Assembly: GCA_028708865.1 (NCBI GenBank)
Contig: JAQVYA010000015.1
Coordinates: 1 to 32,326 of the forward strand
Source of the DNA: Desulfovibrio sp.
GTDB taxonomy: Bacteria > Desulfobacterota > Desulfovibrionia > Desulfovibrionales > Desulfovibrionaceae
Length of the DNA stretch: 32,326 bases
Reading direction: 5' to 3'
Shown here: one piece after another, positions 8,725 to 18,045 of the stretch
Numbering within the stretch: the first letter of the stretch is position 1
Layout of the letters: every line of letters begins with the position of its first letter
Notes under the pieces: generated by a model
What the model was told of the DNA's origin: nothing
Database searches by the model: none
Seen by the model: the letters and a program-made list of their open reading frames with translations, nothing else
Translations under genes and position numbers: made by a program

Positions 8725-11121
8725 CTATACGCTGACGGGCAACTTTTCGGTAAGCTGCTGCACAAGGCGGGTGTGGACCTTGTCCACTTCCTTGTCCTTC
8801 AAGGTCTTGGTGGCATGGCGGTATGTCATGCGGAAGGAGAGGTTACGGCTTTCGCCCTGCTCGTCCGGCACATACACGGCTACCAGGGCCACAGACTCCA
8901 GAAGCTTGGGCCTGTCGGCCTGCACTGCGTTGAGGACCGCGCCAACGCTGAGGTCGCGCGGGGCCTGCAACGTTACGTCGCGGCGTACCGGCGGCAGCTT
9001 GGGCAAGTCTGCAAAAAGCACTTCCCGATGGCTCAGCAGCCGGGAAAGCAGATCCGAATCCAACTCCGCAAGCCAGACGTCCTTGCGCGCATGGTAGGTG
9101 TCTGCAATCTCGGGACGGACCATGCCTATGATGCCGAGCTGTTCTCCGGCCAGCCGGACCCGTACGCAGGGTTCCAGGAAACAATGCCCGGAAACGGCTT
9201 CAAATTCGGCACGCCCCAACTTGAAGTGGTCCAGCAGATGTTCCACCAGCCCCTTCATGTCCAGGTAATCCGCGTCCTCCTGTTGCCAGGGCCAATCCTC
9301 CGCAAAACGGCCGCCATAGACCAGCATCCCCAGGCGCCCGGCTTCCCGGGTTTCGGTATCGGACTGGGGATCCACAACAAAGGTCCGGGCCAGTTCAAAC
9401 AGGCGGAGCCGGTGGTTGCCCTGGGTCACGTTGTTGCGCAGGCAATTCAGCAGTCCGGGAGCCAGGGCCGTGCGCAGCACGTTCTGCTCCTCGGACAACG
9501 GATTGGCCACCAGGACACGCCCTTGCTCGGGAAGTCCCAGCAAATCCAGATCGGCCTGCCCCACAAAGCTGTAGTTGATGGCTTCACGAAGCCCGGCACC
9601 GCGGGCCCAGTTCTTCAGTGTACGGTTCAAACCGTACTCCGTATCCCGGGTGATGCGGGCATCCGCGGCCTTGGAAATACGCGGCAGGCGCTCGGGAATC
9701 CGGTCCATGCCGTGCACGCGGGTCACTTCCTCAAAAAGGTCGGCTTCGCGCTCCAGGTCCAGCCGATGGGAAGGACTGGTCACGTTCCACTGATCGTCCG
9801 CGGCCTTGTCCACGGCGCAGCCCATGCCCGTCAGCACCTGCTCGCAAAACTCCGGGGCAAAATCGATGCCGATCAGGGAGTTGAGCCGGGAACGACGAAA
9901 AACATGATGCCGCTCCTGCCAGGGGCACGGTTCGGCCAGAGAGACGTGCGGCAATACCTGTGCCCCGGAAAGCTCGGCCATGAGCTGGGCGGCCCGTGCT
10001 GTGGCATACGGGGTGTTGTTCTGGTCCACGCCGCGCTCAAAACGATAGGAGGATTCCGAATGCAGGGCCAGACGCCGGGCCGTCTTGCGGATGGTGCCGG
10101 GACGGAACACCGCGCCTTCCAGCAGGACGTTGGTGGAGGCGTCGTTAATTTCCGTATCCAGCCCGCCCATGACCCCGGCCAGAGCCACGGGGCGTTCCCC
10201 ATCCCAAATGAGCAGGTCCGAGGAAAGCAGATTCCGCTCCTGGCCATCCAAGGTGGTCATGGTCATGCCCTGGCTGGCCGGGGCTACGCGGATTTGGTCG
10301 CCGCGCATCAGGTCCCAGTCAAAGGCGTGCAGCGGCTGGCCCAATTCCATAAGAATATAGTTGGTCACGTCCACCAGATTGCTGATGGGCCGGACGCCCA
10401 CGGCGTGCAGCCGGTAGCGCAACCAGGCCGGGGACGGACCGATTTTGGCTCCGCGCAGGTAGCGCGCAGAGTACATGGGACAAAGTTCAGGATCGTCAAT
10501 GACGATCTTTGCGTACGGCCGATGCGGTTCTCCGCCCTCTTCCAGCCGCAGCTCGGGCAGAGTCAGGGGCAGGTTGAAGGCCAGCGCCGCCTCGCGGGCC
10601 ACCCCCAGGTGGGACAAGCAATCCGCGCGGTTGGGAGTGATGTCGATGTCCAGCACCTGGCGGTCCAGGTCGAACACATCCACAAAGCGCTGGCCTGGAC
10701 GGCTGTCCTCTGGCAGCACCAAGATACCTTCGTGATCGTCGGAAAGCTCCATTTCCCGTTCGGAAAGGATCATACCGTGGGAAGGTTTGCCGCGCAGCTT
10801 GGCCTTTTTCAACTTCAAGCCGCCGGGCAGGGTCGTGCCCACCTTGGCCACGGCCACCTTTTGTCCCTGGGCCACGTTGGGAGCGCCGCAAACAATATCC
10901 AGGACTTCATCGCCCACGTCCACACGGCAGACCGAGAGCTTGTCCGCTTCGGGATGCCGTCCGCATTCCACCACATGGCCCACCACGATGTCGGCCAGCC
11001 CGGCGAACGGATCGCGGATTTCCTCCAGCTCCAGGCCGAGCATGGTCAGGCGGTCGCCCAATTTTTGGACCTCGCCTTCATAGGGCGTGAATTCACGCAG
11101 CCATTTCAAACTGACAAGCAT
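8725..11121 (-). CDS. pheT: Phenylalanyl-tRNA synthetase, beta subunit
   Basis: The 798-residue protein is the beta chain of the cytoplasmic alpha2beta2 enzyme that charges tRNA-Phe. It starts MLVSLKWLREFTPY, typical for bacterial PheT, and shows in order a tRNA-binding OB-type domain (about 40-150, with VVGHVVECGRHPEADKLSVC), the B3/B4 editing domain (about 215-390), the B5 domain (about 400-475), the catalytic-like core and a C-terminal ferredoxin-fold anticodon-binding domain (about 705-798, starting PKLPPVRRDVTL). Length matches the family (about 800). The ribosome site is GAGG five bases before the ATG. It begins 24 bp after pheS and ends the synthetase-ribosomal operon, just before a strong terminator. 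Confidence 0.97.
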   Translation of the reverse strand: MLVSLKWLREFTPYEGEVQKLGDRLTMLGLELEEIRDPFAGLADIVVGHVVECGRHPEADKLSVCRVDVGDEVLDIVCGAPNVAQGQKVAVAKVGTTLPGGLKLKKAKLRGKPSHGMILSEREMELSDDHEGILVLPEDSRPGQRFVDVFDLDRQVLDIDITPNRADCLSHLGVAREAALAFNLPLTLPELRLEEGGEPHRPYAKIVIDDPELCPMYSARYLRGAKIGPSPAWLRYRLHAVGVRPISNLVDVTNYILMELGQPLHAFDWDLMRGDQIRVAPASQGMTMTTLDGQERNLLSSDLLIWDGERPVALAGVMGGLDTEINDASTNVLLEGAVFRPGTIRKTARRLALHSESSYRFERGVDQNNTPYATARAAQLMAELSGAQVLPHVSLAEPCPWQERHHVFRRSRLNSLIGIDFAPEFCEQVLTGMGCAVDKAADDQWNVTSPSHRLDLEREADLFEEVTRVHGMDRIPERLPRISKAADARITRDTEYGLNRTLKNWARGAGLREAINYSFVGQADLDLLGLPEQGRVLVANPLSEEQNVLRTALAPGLLNCLRNNVTQGNHRLRLFELARTFVVDPQSDTETREAGRLGMLVYGGRFAEDWPWQQEDADYLDMKGLVEHLLDHFKLGRAEFEAVSGHCFLEPCVRVRLAGEQLGIIGMVRPEIADTYHARKDVWLAELDSDLLSRLLSHREVLFADLPKLPPVRRDVTLQAPRDLSVGAVLNAVQADRPKLLESVALVAVYVPDEQGESRNLSFRMTYRHATKTLKDKEVDKVHTRLVQQLTEKLPVSV

Positions 11122-11145
11122 ATGCGCCTCAACAATGCGAAATTA

Positions 11146-12195
11146 TCAGAACTGCTCAAGAAAACGGACGTCGTTCTCAAAGAACATCCGCAGGTCACCG
11201 ATGCCGTACTTGAGCATGGCCACGCGCTCGACCCCCAGGCCGAAAGCGAATCCCTGCACTTCTTCGGGATCGTAACCAATGGCCTTGTAGACGTTGGGGT
11301 CGGTCATGCCGCAGCCCAGGATCTCCACCCAGCCCGTGCCCTTGCAGACCCGGCAGGTGGCGCCGTCTTTTTCCCCCTTGCCACCGCAGTTGAAGCAGGA
11401 AATATCCACTTCCGCGCTGGGTTCGGTGAACGGGAAAAAGCTGGGACGAAACCGCACGCGCACATCCGGACCGAAGAGCTGACGAACAAAGGAGGCCAGC
11501 GTTCCCCGCAGGTCGGCCATGCTCACGTTTTTATCCGCGAGAAAGCCCTCGATCTGGTGAAACATGGGGGTGTGGGTCAGGTCGGAGTCGCGCCGGTACA
11601 CGCGGCCCGGGGCCACCACGGCCACAGGCGGCTTACGGTCGATCATGGTGCGGATTTGCAGCGACGACGTGTGCGTGCGCAGCAAAATCTTGTCAGAGAT
11701 GTAGAGCGTGTCCTGCATGTCCCGGGCCGGATGATCCGGCGGCATGTTCAGGGCTTCGAAGTTGTACCAGTCGTTTTCCACTTCCGGTCCGGAAACCACT
11801 TCAAAGCCGAGACTGGTGAACACATCGCAAATCTCGTCCATAACCAGGGTGACAGGGTGGAGGGAACCGGCCCAGGGCTTGCGTCCGGGCAGGGTGGGGT
11901 CGAAGCGGGAAAGCTCCTCGCTGGCTTCGGCTCGCTCCAGCTCGCTCTGGCGGGCGTCCAGCCGATCCGTAAGAAGCGTCTTGACTTCGTTGGCCTTTTT
12001 TCCGGCTACGGGCTTGTCTTCGTTGGAAAGCGCACGCAGGTCCGTCATGATGGCGGCCAGACGGCCCTTGCGGCCGAGAAACTCGATGCGGAGTTCCTCC
12101 AGTTCCTTCAAAGAACGAGCCTGACCCGCTCTGGGTTCACAGTCGCGGGCCAGGCTCTCAAGTCCTTCAATAAAGGACTGTAATTCTTTGGTCAT
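11146..12195 (-). CDS. pheS: Phenylalanyl-tRNA synthetase, alpha subunit
   Basis: The 349-residue alpha chain carries the class II catalytic core for phenylalanine activation. An N-terminal coiled-coil (about residues 1-85) binds the tRNA; class II motif 2 is seen at [20 protein letters not shown] and motif 3 at [17 protein letters not shown]. Between them lies a four-cysteine element, CFNCGGKG and CRVCKGTGW, followed by EILGCGM; such an element is known in other bacterial PheS proteins and may bind zinc. The start codon lies one base after the rplT stop (TAA-A-ATG), so translation is probably coupled to L20 synthesis. Confidence 0.97.
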   Translation of the reverse strand: MTKELQSFIEGLESLARDCEPRAGQARSLKELEELRIEFLGRKGRLAAIMTDLRALSNEDKPVAGKKANEVKTLLTDRLDARQSELERAEASEELSRFDPTLPGRKPWAGSLHPVTLVMDEICDVFTSLGFEVVSGPEVENDWYNFEALNMPPDHPARDMQDTLYISDKILLRTHTSSLQIRTMIDRKPPVAVVAPGRVYRRDSDLTHTPMFHQIEGFLADKNVSMADLRGTLASFVRQLFGPDVRVRFRPSFFPFTEPSAEVDISCFNCGGKGEKDGATCRVCKGTGWVEILGCGMTDPNVYKAIGYDPEEVQGFAFGLGVERVAMLKYGIGDLRMFFENDVRFLEQF

Positions 12196-12196
12196 T

Positions 12197-12550
12197 TTAC
12201 TTCAGGTTGGCTTTGGCCTGCTCGGCGATCTTGGCGAAGACTTCTTTGTCGCGCACCGCCATGTCAGCCAGCACCTTACGGTTGAGGTCGATGTTGGCCT
12301 TTTTCAGGCCGTTGATGAACTTGCTGTAAGACAGGCCATGCAGGCGGGCGGCCGCATTGATGCGCACGATCCAGAGCTTGCGGAATTCGCGCTTGCGTTC
12401 CTTGCGGCCCCGGTAGGCGTGGGTCAGGGCTTTTTCAACCCGCTCCCGAGCGGTACGGTACAGGCGGCTGCCCGCTCCGCGGTAGCCCTTGGCCATCTTC
12501 AAATATTTCTTGTGGCGCCGACGTGCGACCACACCTCTTTTCACTCGCAT
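12197..12550 (-). CDS. rplT: 50S ribosomal protein L20
   Basis: The 117-residue basic protein starts [18 protein letters not shown] and contains the family block [18 protein letters not shown], which identifies L20, an early assembly protein of the large subunit that binds 23S rRNA. Length is standard. In several bacteria L20 represses its own operon by binding mRNA structures before rpmI or rplT; a hairpin lies just upstream here (12571-12602). A GGAGG ribosome site precedes the ATG. Confidence 0.98.
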   Translation of the reverse strand: MRVKRGVVARRRHKKYLKMAKGYRGAGSRLYRTARERVEKALTHAYRGRKERKREFRKLWIVRINAAARLHGLSYSKFINGLKKANIDLNRKVLADMAVRDKEVFAKIAEQAKANLK

Positions 12551-12570
12551 TTAAGCCTCCATCGCTTCTT

Positions 12571-12602
12571 ACCTGCGCCCTTCTCAGGGAACGGCGGCAG
12601 GT
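12571..12602 (-). promoter_or_regulatory. mRNA hairpin before rplT, possible L20-dependent control element
   Basis: On the minus-strand transcript an outer stem ACCTGC/GCAGGT (12597-12602 with 12571-12576) encloses an inner CCCT-GAGA-AGGG stem-loop. It sits between rpmI and rplT, about 8 bases upstream of the rplT ribosome site. There is no T-run, so it is not a terminator. A regulatory role is inferred by analogy with L20 autoregulation. Confidence 0.4.
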
Positions 12603-12639
12603 GGACGTGTTACAGGTTCATGGGACGTGCAGCCCGAGG

Positions 12640-12837
12640 CTACGCGTAGGGCAGCAGGCGGCGCACGGCGGGCTCGTTGGTCTTATCGACCAGCGCGACC
12701 TTGCCGAGACGACGCTTCCGCTTGGCGTTCATTTTGGTCAGGATGTGGCGCATGTTCTTCCTGCGGCGGCGGAACTTGCCACTCCCGGTCTTTTCGAAAC
12801 GCTTGGCAGCGCTGCGGTTGGTCTTCATTTTAGGCAT
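12640..12837 (-). CDS. rpmI: 50S ribosomal protein L35
   Basis: The 65-residue basic protein starts MPKMKTNRSAAKRFEKTGSG and includes RRRKNMRHILTKM, the family signature of L35. The ATG at 12837 is chosen because an AGGAGGA ribosome site lies just upstream; an in-frame start eight codons earlier would overlap this site and adds non-family residues. It lies between infC and rplT in the conserved order. Confidence 0.97.
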   Translation of the reverse strand: MPKMKTNRSAAKRFEKTGSGKFRRRRKNMRHILTKMNAKRKRRLGKVALVDKTNEPAVRRLLPYA

Positions 12838-12853
12838 AGCATCCTCCTGGATA

Positions 12854-12868
12854 CCGGGCATTGCCCGG
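12854..12868 (-). promoter_or_regulatory. Short hairpin immediately before the rpmI ribosome site
   Basis: A perfect CCGGGC-ATT-GCCCGG hairpin (on the plus strand) lies a few bases upstream of the rpmI Shine-Dalgarno sequence AGGAGGA. Folding could expose or limit ribosome access, or mark part of an L20/L35 control element. No T-run follows. Function is inferred. Confidence 0.35.
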
Positions 12869-12924
12869 ATCGTTGCATCGGTTCGGATCCCCTCGGCCCC
12901 TGCGGACTCCGTGAAGAAAACGGG

Positions 12925-13473
12925 CTACTTCTTCACGGGGGAGAGCAGCATAGTCATGGTCCGCCCTTCAGCGGACGGGGTCTGCTCCACCTTGGAGATT
13001 TCCTTGGTATCCTCGATCACCCGCTCCAGGACCATGAGGCCACGGTCCTTGTGCACGATCTCGCGTCCCCGGAAGAACACGGTGACCTTGCAGCGGTCGC
13101 CCTTCTCGAGAAATTTAACGATGTTCCGAAGCTTGGTCTGGTAGTCGTGTTCATCGGTCTTGGGCCGGAACTTGACTTCCTTGATCTGAATGACCGTTTG
13201 CTTCTTTTTCGCTTCCTGCTGCCGCTTCTGTTGCTGATACTTGAACCGACCGTAGTCCATGATCCTGCAGACAGGCGGATCAGCGGTGGCGGCGACCTCC
13301 ACGAGGTCAAGACCGCGCTCGCGAGCCAGGCTCAAAGCTTCATGGGTGGGCAGAATGCCCAGCTGGTTCCCTTCCTCGTCGACCACGCGGATCTTCGGAA
13401 TTCTGATCCGCTCGTTGCGGCGGACGCCATCATCCTTACGCGGGAATCGGCGATCCTGACGTCGAAAAGCTAT
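12925..13473 (-). CDS. infC: Translation initiation factor IF-3, probable ATA start codon
   Basis: IF-3 binds the 30S subunit, prevents premature joining with 50S and checks the initiator tRNA and start codon. The frame encodes the usual conserved parts: [11 protein letters not shown] near the N-terminus, the [26 protein letters not shown] block and the C-terminal domain with [19 protein letters not shown] and [16 protein letters not shown]. No ATG, GTG or TTG occurs upstream of a GTG that would remove the conserved N-terminus. Extending upstream gives ATA-GCT-TTT-CGA-CGT at 13473, eight bases after GGAGG, and a 182-residue protein (E. coli: 180). E. coli infC starts with AUU and uses it for autoregulation, so an ATA start fits. 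The first 38 bp overlap the end of thrS. Confidence 0.9.
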   Translation of the reverse strand: MAFRRQDRRFPRKDDGVRRNERIRIPKIRVVDEEGNQLGILPTHEALSLARERGLDLVEVAATADPPVCRIMDYGRFKYQQQKRQQEAKKKQTVIQIKEVKFRPKTDEHDYQTKLRNIVKFLEKGDRCKVTVFFRGREIVHKDRGLMVLERVIEDTKEISKVEQTPSAEGRTMTMLLSPVKK

Positions 13474-15394
13474 AACTCATCCCTCCTCGTTCAAAAGGCT
13501 CCTGGGCCGCGGCCAAAATCAAGTCCGCGGCATCCTCAAGCGACAACAGGCCGGGATCGTCTCCGTCGCGCCAGCGTACGTTGACAGCCCCGGCTTCCTT
13601 TTCCTTATCCCCGCAGACCAGCATGTACGGGATCTTCTCAAGCTGAGCCTCCCGCACCTTATAACCGAGTTTCTCGTTGCGGGTATCTGCTTCGACCCGG
13701 ATGCCCTTTTGGGCCAGGGCCGCGCGCACGCTCTCTGCGTATTCATTCTGGGCGTCCGTCACAGTGAGCACCCGGGCCTGGACCGGGGCCAGCCACACCG
13801 GAAACGCTCCGGCGTAGTGTTCGATCAGCACACCCAGGAACCGTTCAATGGATCCAAGGATCACACGGTGCAACATCACGGGACGATGCCTTGCCCCGTC
13901 CTCGCCCACATATACCAAGTCGAAACGCTCTGGCAAGGTAAAATCACATTGGATCGTGGCGCACTGCCAACGACGTTGCAATGCGTCCTTGATGATGATG
14001 TCGATTTTTGGACCATAGAAAGCGCCGTCGCCTTCATTGATGCCGTATTCCCAACCCATTGCTTCTAAAGCGCTTTTCAGTGCCTGGGTGGCACGATCCC
14101 AATCTTCATCCGAACCAATGGAATTTTCCGGACGCGTGGAAATTTCAGCCTCGAAATCAAAATCGAACAGGCCCATCACGTCCTTGACGAATTTGGCTAC
14201 GCCGATAATCTCATCCTGAAGCTGATCCGGGCGGCAGAGCAGGTGCGAATCGTCCTGGGTAAAGGAGCGCACCCGGAGCAGCCCGTGGAGCACACCGGAT
14301 TTTTCATGCCGATGCACCACGCCGTGTTCGAAGTACCGGATGGGCAGGTCGCGATAGCTGCGAATCCGAGACTTATAGATGAGCATGTGGGCCAGGCAGT
14401 TCATGGGCTTGATGCCGTAAGCCTGCTCATCGATTTCCGTAAAATACATGTTCTCACGGTAGTGATCATAATGGCCGGACTTTTCCCACAGTTCGCGCTT
14501 GAGGATCAGCGGCCCCTGCACGAATTGGTAACCGCGCTTGAGGTGCTCCTTGCGCTCGAAGTCCTCGAGGATGGCGCGAACCAGGGCCCCCTTGGGGTGC
14601 CAAAGGATCATGCCGCCGCCCACTTCCTCGTTGATGGAGAAAAGGTCCAGCTGGGTGCCGAGCTTGCGGTGATCCCGTTTTTTGGCCTCTTCCAGGCGGT
14701 TCAGATGCTGCTTGAGCTGCTTGGGGTTGGCCCAGGCCGTACCATAAATGCGCTGGAGCTGTTTGTTTTTTTCGTCGCCGCGCCAATACGCCCCGGCCAC
14801 GGAAAGCAGCTTGAACGCCTTGAGCATTCCAGTGCGCGGCACGTGCGGACCGCGACAGAGGTCCGTAAAGTCGCCGTGTTCATATATGGATACTGTATCC
14901 GCCCCGAGGTCGTCGATGATTTCGCCTTTGTAGCTTTCGCCCTGGGCCTCGAAAAAGGCCTTGGCATCGGCCGCGCTCATTTCCCGGCGGGAAAAGGGCT
15001 TGTCCGCGCCCACCGAACGGTTCATCTCCTCTTCGATCTTCTCCAGATCCTCGGGAGTGAACGCCCGGTCAAAATCGAAATCATAATAGAATCCATTTTC
15101 CACGGAAGGACCGATGGTCACGCGGGCTTCGGGAAACAGCTTCTTGACGGCTTCGGCCATGAGGTGGGCCGTGGAGTGTCGGACGACGTCCAGCCCATCC
15201 TCGCTATCCGCGAAGACGGGCTCGATGGTAGTGCAGGTCTCGGGCAAGGGGGAAGTGAGATCAAGAAGGGTCTCGCCACAGCGGCAGACGACCGTATTCT
15301 TGAACTGTTTCTTGGACAGGCCCTGTTGGAGCGCTTCCCCGCAGGGGGCGCCGGCCTGGACTTCCACTGTCTGGCCATTGACTTCGATCTGCAC
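13436..15394 (-). CDS. thrS: Threonyl-tRNA synthetase
   Basis: The enzyme charges tRNA-Thr in the cytoplasm. From the chosen GTG at 15394 it has 652 residues (family about 640). In order: a TGS domain (about 1-60, [11 protein letters not shown]), the editing/SAD domain with the HSTAH motif at about 73-77 and CRGPH, then the class II core with MNCLAHM (Cys about 333, matching the zinc ligand Cys334 of E. coli), motif 2 [13 protein letters not shown], and motif 3 region [13 protein letters not shown], then the anticodon-binding domain. The GTG is chosen because GGAG lies eight bases upstream; a TTG 26 codons earlier is possible but lacks a good ribosome site and lies at the likely transcription start. 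It is the first gene of the translation operon. Confidence 0.96.
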   Translation of the reverse strand: MQIEVNGQTVEVQAGAPCGEALQQGLSKKQFKNTVVCRCGETLLDLTSPLPETCTTIEPVFADSEDGLDVVRHSTAHLMAEAVKKLFPEARVTIGPSVENGFYYDFDFDRAFTPEDLEKIEEEMNRSVGADKPFSRREMSAADAKAFFEAQGESYKGEIIDDLGADTVSIYEHGDFTDLCRGPHVPRTGMLKAFKLLSVAGAYWRGDEKNKQLQRIYGTAWANPKQLKQHLNRLEEAKKRDHRKLGTQLDLFSINEEVGGGMILWHPKGALVRAILEDFERKEHLKRGYQFVQGPLILKRELWEKSGHYDHYRENMYFTEIDEQAYGIKPMNCLAHMLIYKSRIRSYRDLPIRYFEHGVVHRHEKSGVLHGLLRVRSFTQDDSHLLCRPDQLQDEIIGVAKFVKDVMGLFDFDFEAEISTRPENSIGSDEDWDRATQALKSALEAMGWEYGINEGDGAFYGPKIDIIIKDALQRRWQCATIQCDFTLPERFDLVYVGEDGARHRPVMLHRVILGSIERFLGVLIEHYAGAFPVWLAPVQARVLTVTDAQNEYAESVRAALAQKGIRVEADTRNEKLGYKVREAQLEKIPYMLVCGDKEKEAGAVNVRWRDGDDPGLLSLEDAADLILAAAQEPFERGGMSYSFSTSGSPIPA

Positions 15395-15433
15395 TTTGTA
15401 TTCTCCAGTATTGGAATCATATATTCTGGCCCG

Positions 15434-15459
15434 GCATGCCGTGCGCCCGCAGGGCATGC
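15434..15459 (-). promoter_or_regulatory. Hairpin in the thrS mRNA leader
   Basis: In the leader between the proposed promoter and the GTG start, GCATGCC and GGCATGC form a perfect 7-bp stem with an inner TGC-GGGC-GCA stem-loop. Stem-loops in the thrS leader are known to be bound by ThrRS in E. coli; the loop here does not resemble the threonine anticodon, so a direct copy of that mechanism is not shown. It is not a terminator because no T-run follows. Confidence 0.4.
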
Positions 15460-15481
15460 TCATGGCCTTCAAAGTGGAAGG

Positions 15482-15510
15482 TAGTTAATCCCAAGGTTCC
15501 CGCCTGTCAA
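15482..15510 (-). promoter_or_regulatory. Probable sigma70-type promoter of thrS operon
   Basis: On the minus strand a perfect -35 hexamer TTGACA (15505-15510) is followed by 17 bp and TAACTA (15482-15487). Transcription would begin near 15475, leaving a leader of about 80 nt before the GTG start of thrS. The -10 match is weak. Confidence 0.55.
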
Positions 15511-15561
15511 GCTTCACTCCTTTTTCCCCGCGCTGCTCTTCCTCCTATTCCCAGAGGATAA

Positions 15562-15590
15562 TTGCACTATCAATCTAAACCGTTTATCGT
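15562..15590 (+). promoter_or_regulatory. Possible promoter of the chemoreceptor gene
   Basis: TTGCAC (15562-15567), a 17-bp spacer and TATCGT (15585-15590) form a plausible but weak sigma70-type promoter about 90 bp before the chemoreceptor start. No clear sigma28 or sigma54 site was found. Confidence 0.35.
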
Positions 15591-15679
15591 ACACCAAAGG
15601 CCAAGTTCCCTTAAATGTCGCTTGGCACCCGGCAGCATTGGTCCCATGTCTTTTCACTTCCGCATGCAAAGGGGCACAG

Positions 15680-17923
15680 ATGAAAATCGGTCTGAAAATC
15701 AAACTACTCGGCACTGGTCTCGTACTCACGGTCACGGCCTGCGTCCTGGCGGTCATGGTTTATCGGCAATCCATCCTGGCGCAGCGCCTGGGCGAACTCA
15801 TGCACAAGGAAATCCTTCAGGAGGTCGCCCTGGCCGACAAAGACATGATCAACCTGCTTGAAACCCAAAACGACACCTTGCTGCACAATCTTGAAGGCCA
15901 GTTGAACACCGCCCGCATGTTGCTTTTACGCAACGGCTCCCCGGAACTGGGGGAAGAGACCGTATCCTGGAACGCCGTGGATCAGACCACCAAGCAGGCC
16001 ATCAGCCTGGATCTGCCGCGCCTGCTGCTCGGCGGGGAGTGGATCGGCAAAACCGACCAGCCAAACCGTTTTTCCCCGGTGGTGGATGAATTGACCAAAC
16101 TCACGGGGGCCACCTGCACCATTTTCCAGCGCATGAATGAACGCGGCGACATGCTGCGCGTCTCCACCAGCGTTCTCAAGTTGGACGGCAAGCGCGCCGT
16201 GGGCACCTATATTCCCTCTTCCAGCCCGGTGGTGCGCGCCCTGCTGGCAGGGCAGACCTACCGGGGCCGCGCCTTTGTGGTCAACGACTGGTACCTGACC
16301 GTGTACGAACCCATCTCCGCGGCCGACGGCCGCGTCATCGGCGCGCTGTACGTGGGAATTCCCCAAACAGGCATTGCCTCGCTGATCAACGCCATTACAG
16401 AACGCTCCGTAGGTAGTACGGGGCACATCATCGTCATGGGAGCCAAGGGACGGGACCAGGGGAAAATTCTGGTGCACCCGGACCCGGGCATGGTGGGCAA
16501 ACCCGCAACCGAACAAAGCCCTGTCTATGAAGAGATGATCAAACAGGTCAACGCCGCCCGGGAAGAGACCATCACCCGGACGTACGCCGACGCCACAGGC
16601 AAAAAACGCATCGCCGCAGCCTCGCTGTTCGCCCCTTGGGACTGGGTCGTGGTGGCCACGGCCCCCCTTTCCGACTACGTCGCCACCCTAGGCCACATCG
16701 ACAACGAATTGAACCGAATGCAGTTCTGGGTTCTTGTTCTTTCCGCCGTCATCGCGGTGGCGGCCCTGGCTGTCAGCAGCCTGTTCGCCCGGAGCCTGAG
16801 CCGTCCGCTTAAGGCAGTGGTAGAGCGGCTGGAAAGCCTGGCTGACGGGGACATTCGCAAGCCCACCAACGAAGCGCTCTGTGCGCGTAAGGATGAGATC
16901 GGCCTGCTGGGCCGCAGCGGCCGCAAGCTCGTGGCGGCCATGCAGGAAAAAACCGACGCGGCCCGGGCCATTGCGGCCGGTCGGCTGGACGTGGAAGTCT
17001 GTCCGGCCTCGGAACATGACGAACTGGGCATCGCCCTCTGCGACATGTTGGACACGTTGCGTCAACTCGTAGGGGAAATTCAGCGCGCGGCCGACGATAT
17101 TGCCGGCAGCTCGGGGCAGGTGTCCTCGGCCACGCAGGCCCTGTCCCAGGGAGCCACCGAACAGGCCGCCTCGCTGGAGGAGATCACCAGCACCCTCACG
17201 GAAATCGGCTCCCAGACGCAGCACAACGCCGAATATGCGGCCACAGCCAACCAGCATACCAACGAAGCCAGCAAAAATGCCGCCCGGGGGAACCAGGAGA
17301 TGCAACGGCTGTTGGAGGCCATGTCCCAAATCAATGAAACCAGCCGCAACATCGGCAACATCATCAAGGTGGTGGACGAAATCGCCTTCCAAACCAATCT
17401 GCTGGCGCTCAACGCCGCGGTTGAGGCAGCGCGTGCCGGAGTGCATGGCAAGGGATTTGCCGTGGTGGCGGAAGAAGTCCGCAACCTGGCCGGACGAAGC
17501 GCCAAAGCGGCCCGGGAAACCGCGGAACTGATCGAAGGCTCCATCGCTCAAATTCATCAGGGATCGGAGCTTTCGGACAGCACCGCAGAACAGCTTGAGG
17601 CCATTGCCTCGGCTGTGGCCCGCGCCGCAGAGATCACCAGCGACATTTCCACGGCCAGTTCCCAACAGGCCAGCGGCATTGCCGAAGTGAACACCGGACT
17701 GGCGCAAATCGAAACCGTAACCCATCAAAACACGGCCAGCGCAGAGCAAACCGCGGCAGCAGCTTCGGAGCTGGATGGCCAAGCCCAACGCCTGCGTGCT
17801 TCCGTATCCAAATTCCGGATGCAGGAAGATCCGTCCTGTTCGGCTTTGCCCCGGGGCGCGCGCGGCCATGAGGAGGCGGCATGGCAACATGGCCCGCACG
17901 CGGCCTTGCCGAATCCGGAATAA
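15680..17923 (+). CDS. Methyl-accepting chemotaxis protein with periplasmic Cache-type sensor
   Basis: The 747-residue transducer senses a periplasmic ligand and controls the CheA kinase. It has one N-terminal membrane segment (about 9-31), a periplasmic domain with features of the Cache_3/Cache_2 family (NWYLTV-like [11 protein letters not shown] and [12 protein letters not shown]), a second membrane segment (about 347-370), HAMP-type repeats (about 370-480) and a cytoplasmic signalling domain with the conserved hairpin tip [20 protein letters not shown] at about 567. No CheR-binding pentapeptide is present at the C-terminus, which ends in a loose tail. The ATG at 15680 is chosen because the membrane segment follows it directly; the 14 residues upstream look non-coding. 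It is transcribed alone and ends at a good terminator. Confidence 0.94.
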   Translation: MKIGLKIKLLGTGLVLTVTACVLAVMVYRQSILAQRLGELMHKEILQEVALADKDMINLLETQNDTLLHNLEGQLNTARMLLLRNGSPELGEETVSWNAVDQTTKQAISLDLPRLLLGGEWIGKTDQPNRFSPVVDELTKLTGATCTIFQRMNERGDMLRVSTSVLKLDGKRAVGTYIPSSSPVVRALLAGQTYRGRAFVVNDWYLTVYEPISAADGRVIGALYVGIPQTGIASLINAITERSVGSTGHIIVMGAKGRDQGKILVHPDPGMVGKPATEQSPVYEEMIKQVNAAREETITRTYADATGKKRIAAASLFAPWDWVVVATAPLSDYVATLGHIDNELNRMQFWVLVLSAVIAVAALAVSSLFARSLSRPLKAVVERLESLADGDIRKPTNEALCARKDEIGLLGRSGRKLVAAMQEKTDAARAIAAGRLDVEVCPASEHDELGIALCDMLDTLRQLVGEIQRAADDIAGSSGQVSSATQALSQGATEQAASLEEITSTLTEIGSQTQHNAEYAATANQHTNEASKNAARGNQEMQRLLEAMSQINETSRNIGNIIKVVDEIAFQTNLLALNAAVEAARAGVHGKGFAVVAEEVRNLAGRSAKAARETAELIEGSIAQIHQGSELSDSTAEQLEAIASAVARAAEITSDISTASSQQASGIAEVNTGLAQIETVTHQNTASAEQTAAAASELDGQAQRLRASVSKFRMQEDPSCSALPRGARGHEEAAWQHGPHAALPNPE

Positions 17924-17964
17924 GAAACAAACAGGCCTGTTACGATAAAAAACCACGTCAACTC

Positions 17965-17995
17965 AAAGCCCCGTGGCCGTGGCCATGGGGCTTTT
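17965..17995 (+). terminator. Rho-independent terminator after the chemoreceptor gene
   Basis: AAAGCCCC (17965-17972) pairs with GGGGCTTT (17987-17994), with an inner TGGCC/GGCCA stem, and is followed by a short T-run (TTTT at 17992-17995). It lies about 40 bp after the stop. A perfect 12-bp palindrome AACAGGCCTGTT lies just before it at 17930-17941. Confidence 0.75.
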
Positions 17996-18003
17996 CGCGC
18001 ATA

Positions 18004-18037
18004 CAAAAAGGGCCCACGGTTGTATCCGTAAGCCCTT
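18004..18037 (-). terminator. Terminator of the tRNA-Val transcript, possibly bidirectional
   Basis: AAGGGC (18032-18037 on the minus strand) pairs with GCCCTT (18008-18013), with an inner ACGG/CCGT stem and a 6-base loop, followed on the minus strand by TTTTTG. On the plus strand GATTTTT follows, so it could also stop transcription from the left. Confidence 0.75.
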
Positions 18038-18045
18038 GATTTTTC

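Noticed and set aside
8314-12183. Very long plus-strand open frame of 1289 codons opposite pheT and pheS
   Set aside because: It is antisense to two certain essential genes, has no family-like motif and a biased composition typical of shadow frames in GC-rich DNA.
13436-15472. thrS start at TTG 15472
   Set aside because: It lies at the expected transcription start, lacks a good ribosome site and adds 26 residues before the TGS domain; GTG 15394 has a well-spaced GGAG.
15623-15637. Sigma54-like site TGGCAC...GC before the chemoreceptor gene
   Set aside because: The distance between the GG and GC elements is 11 and not the required 12 bases, and the -12 element lacks TT.
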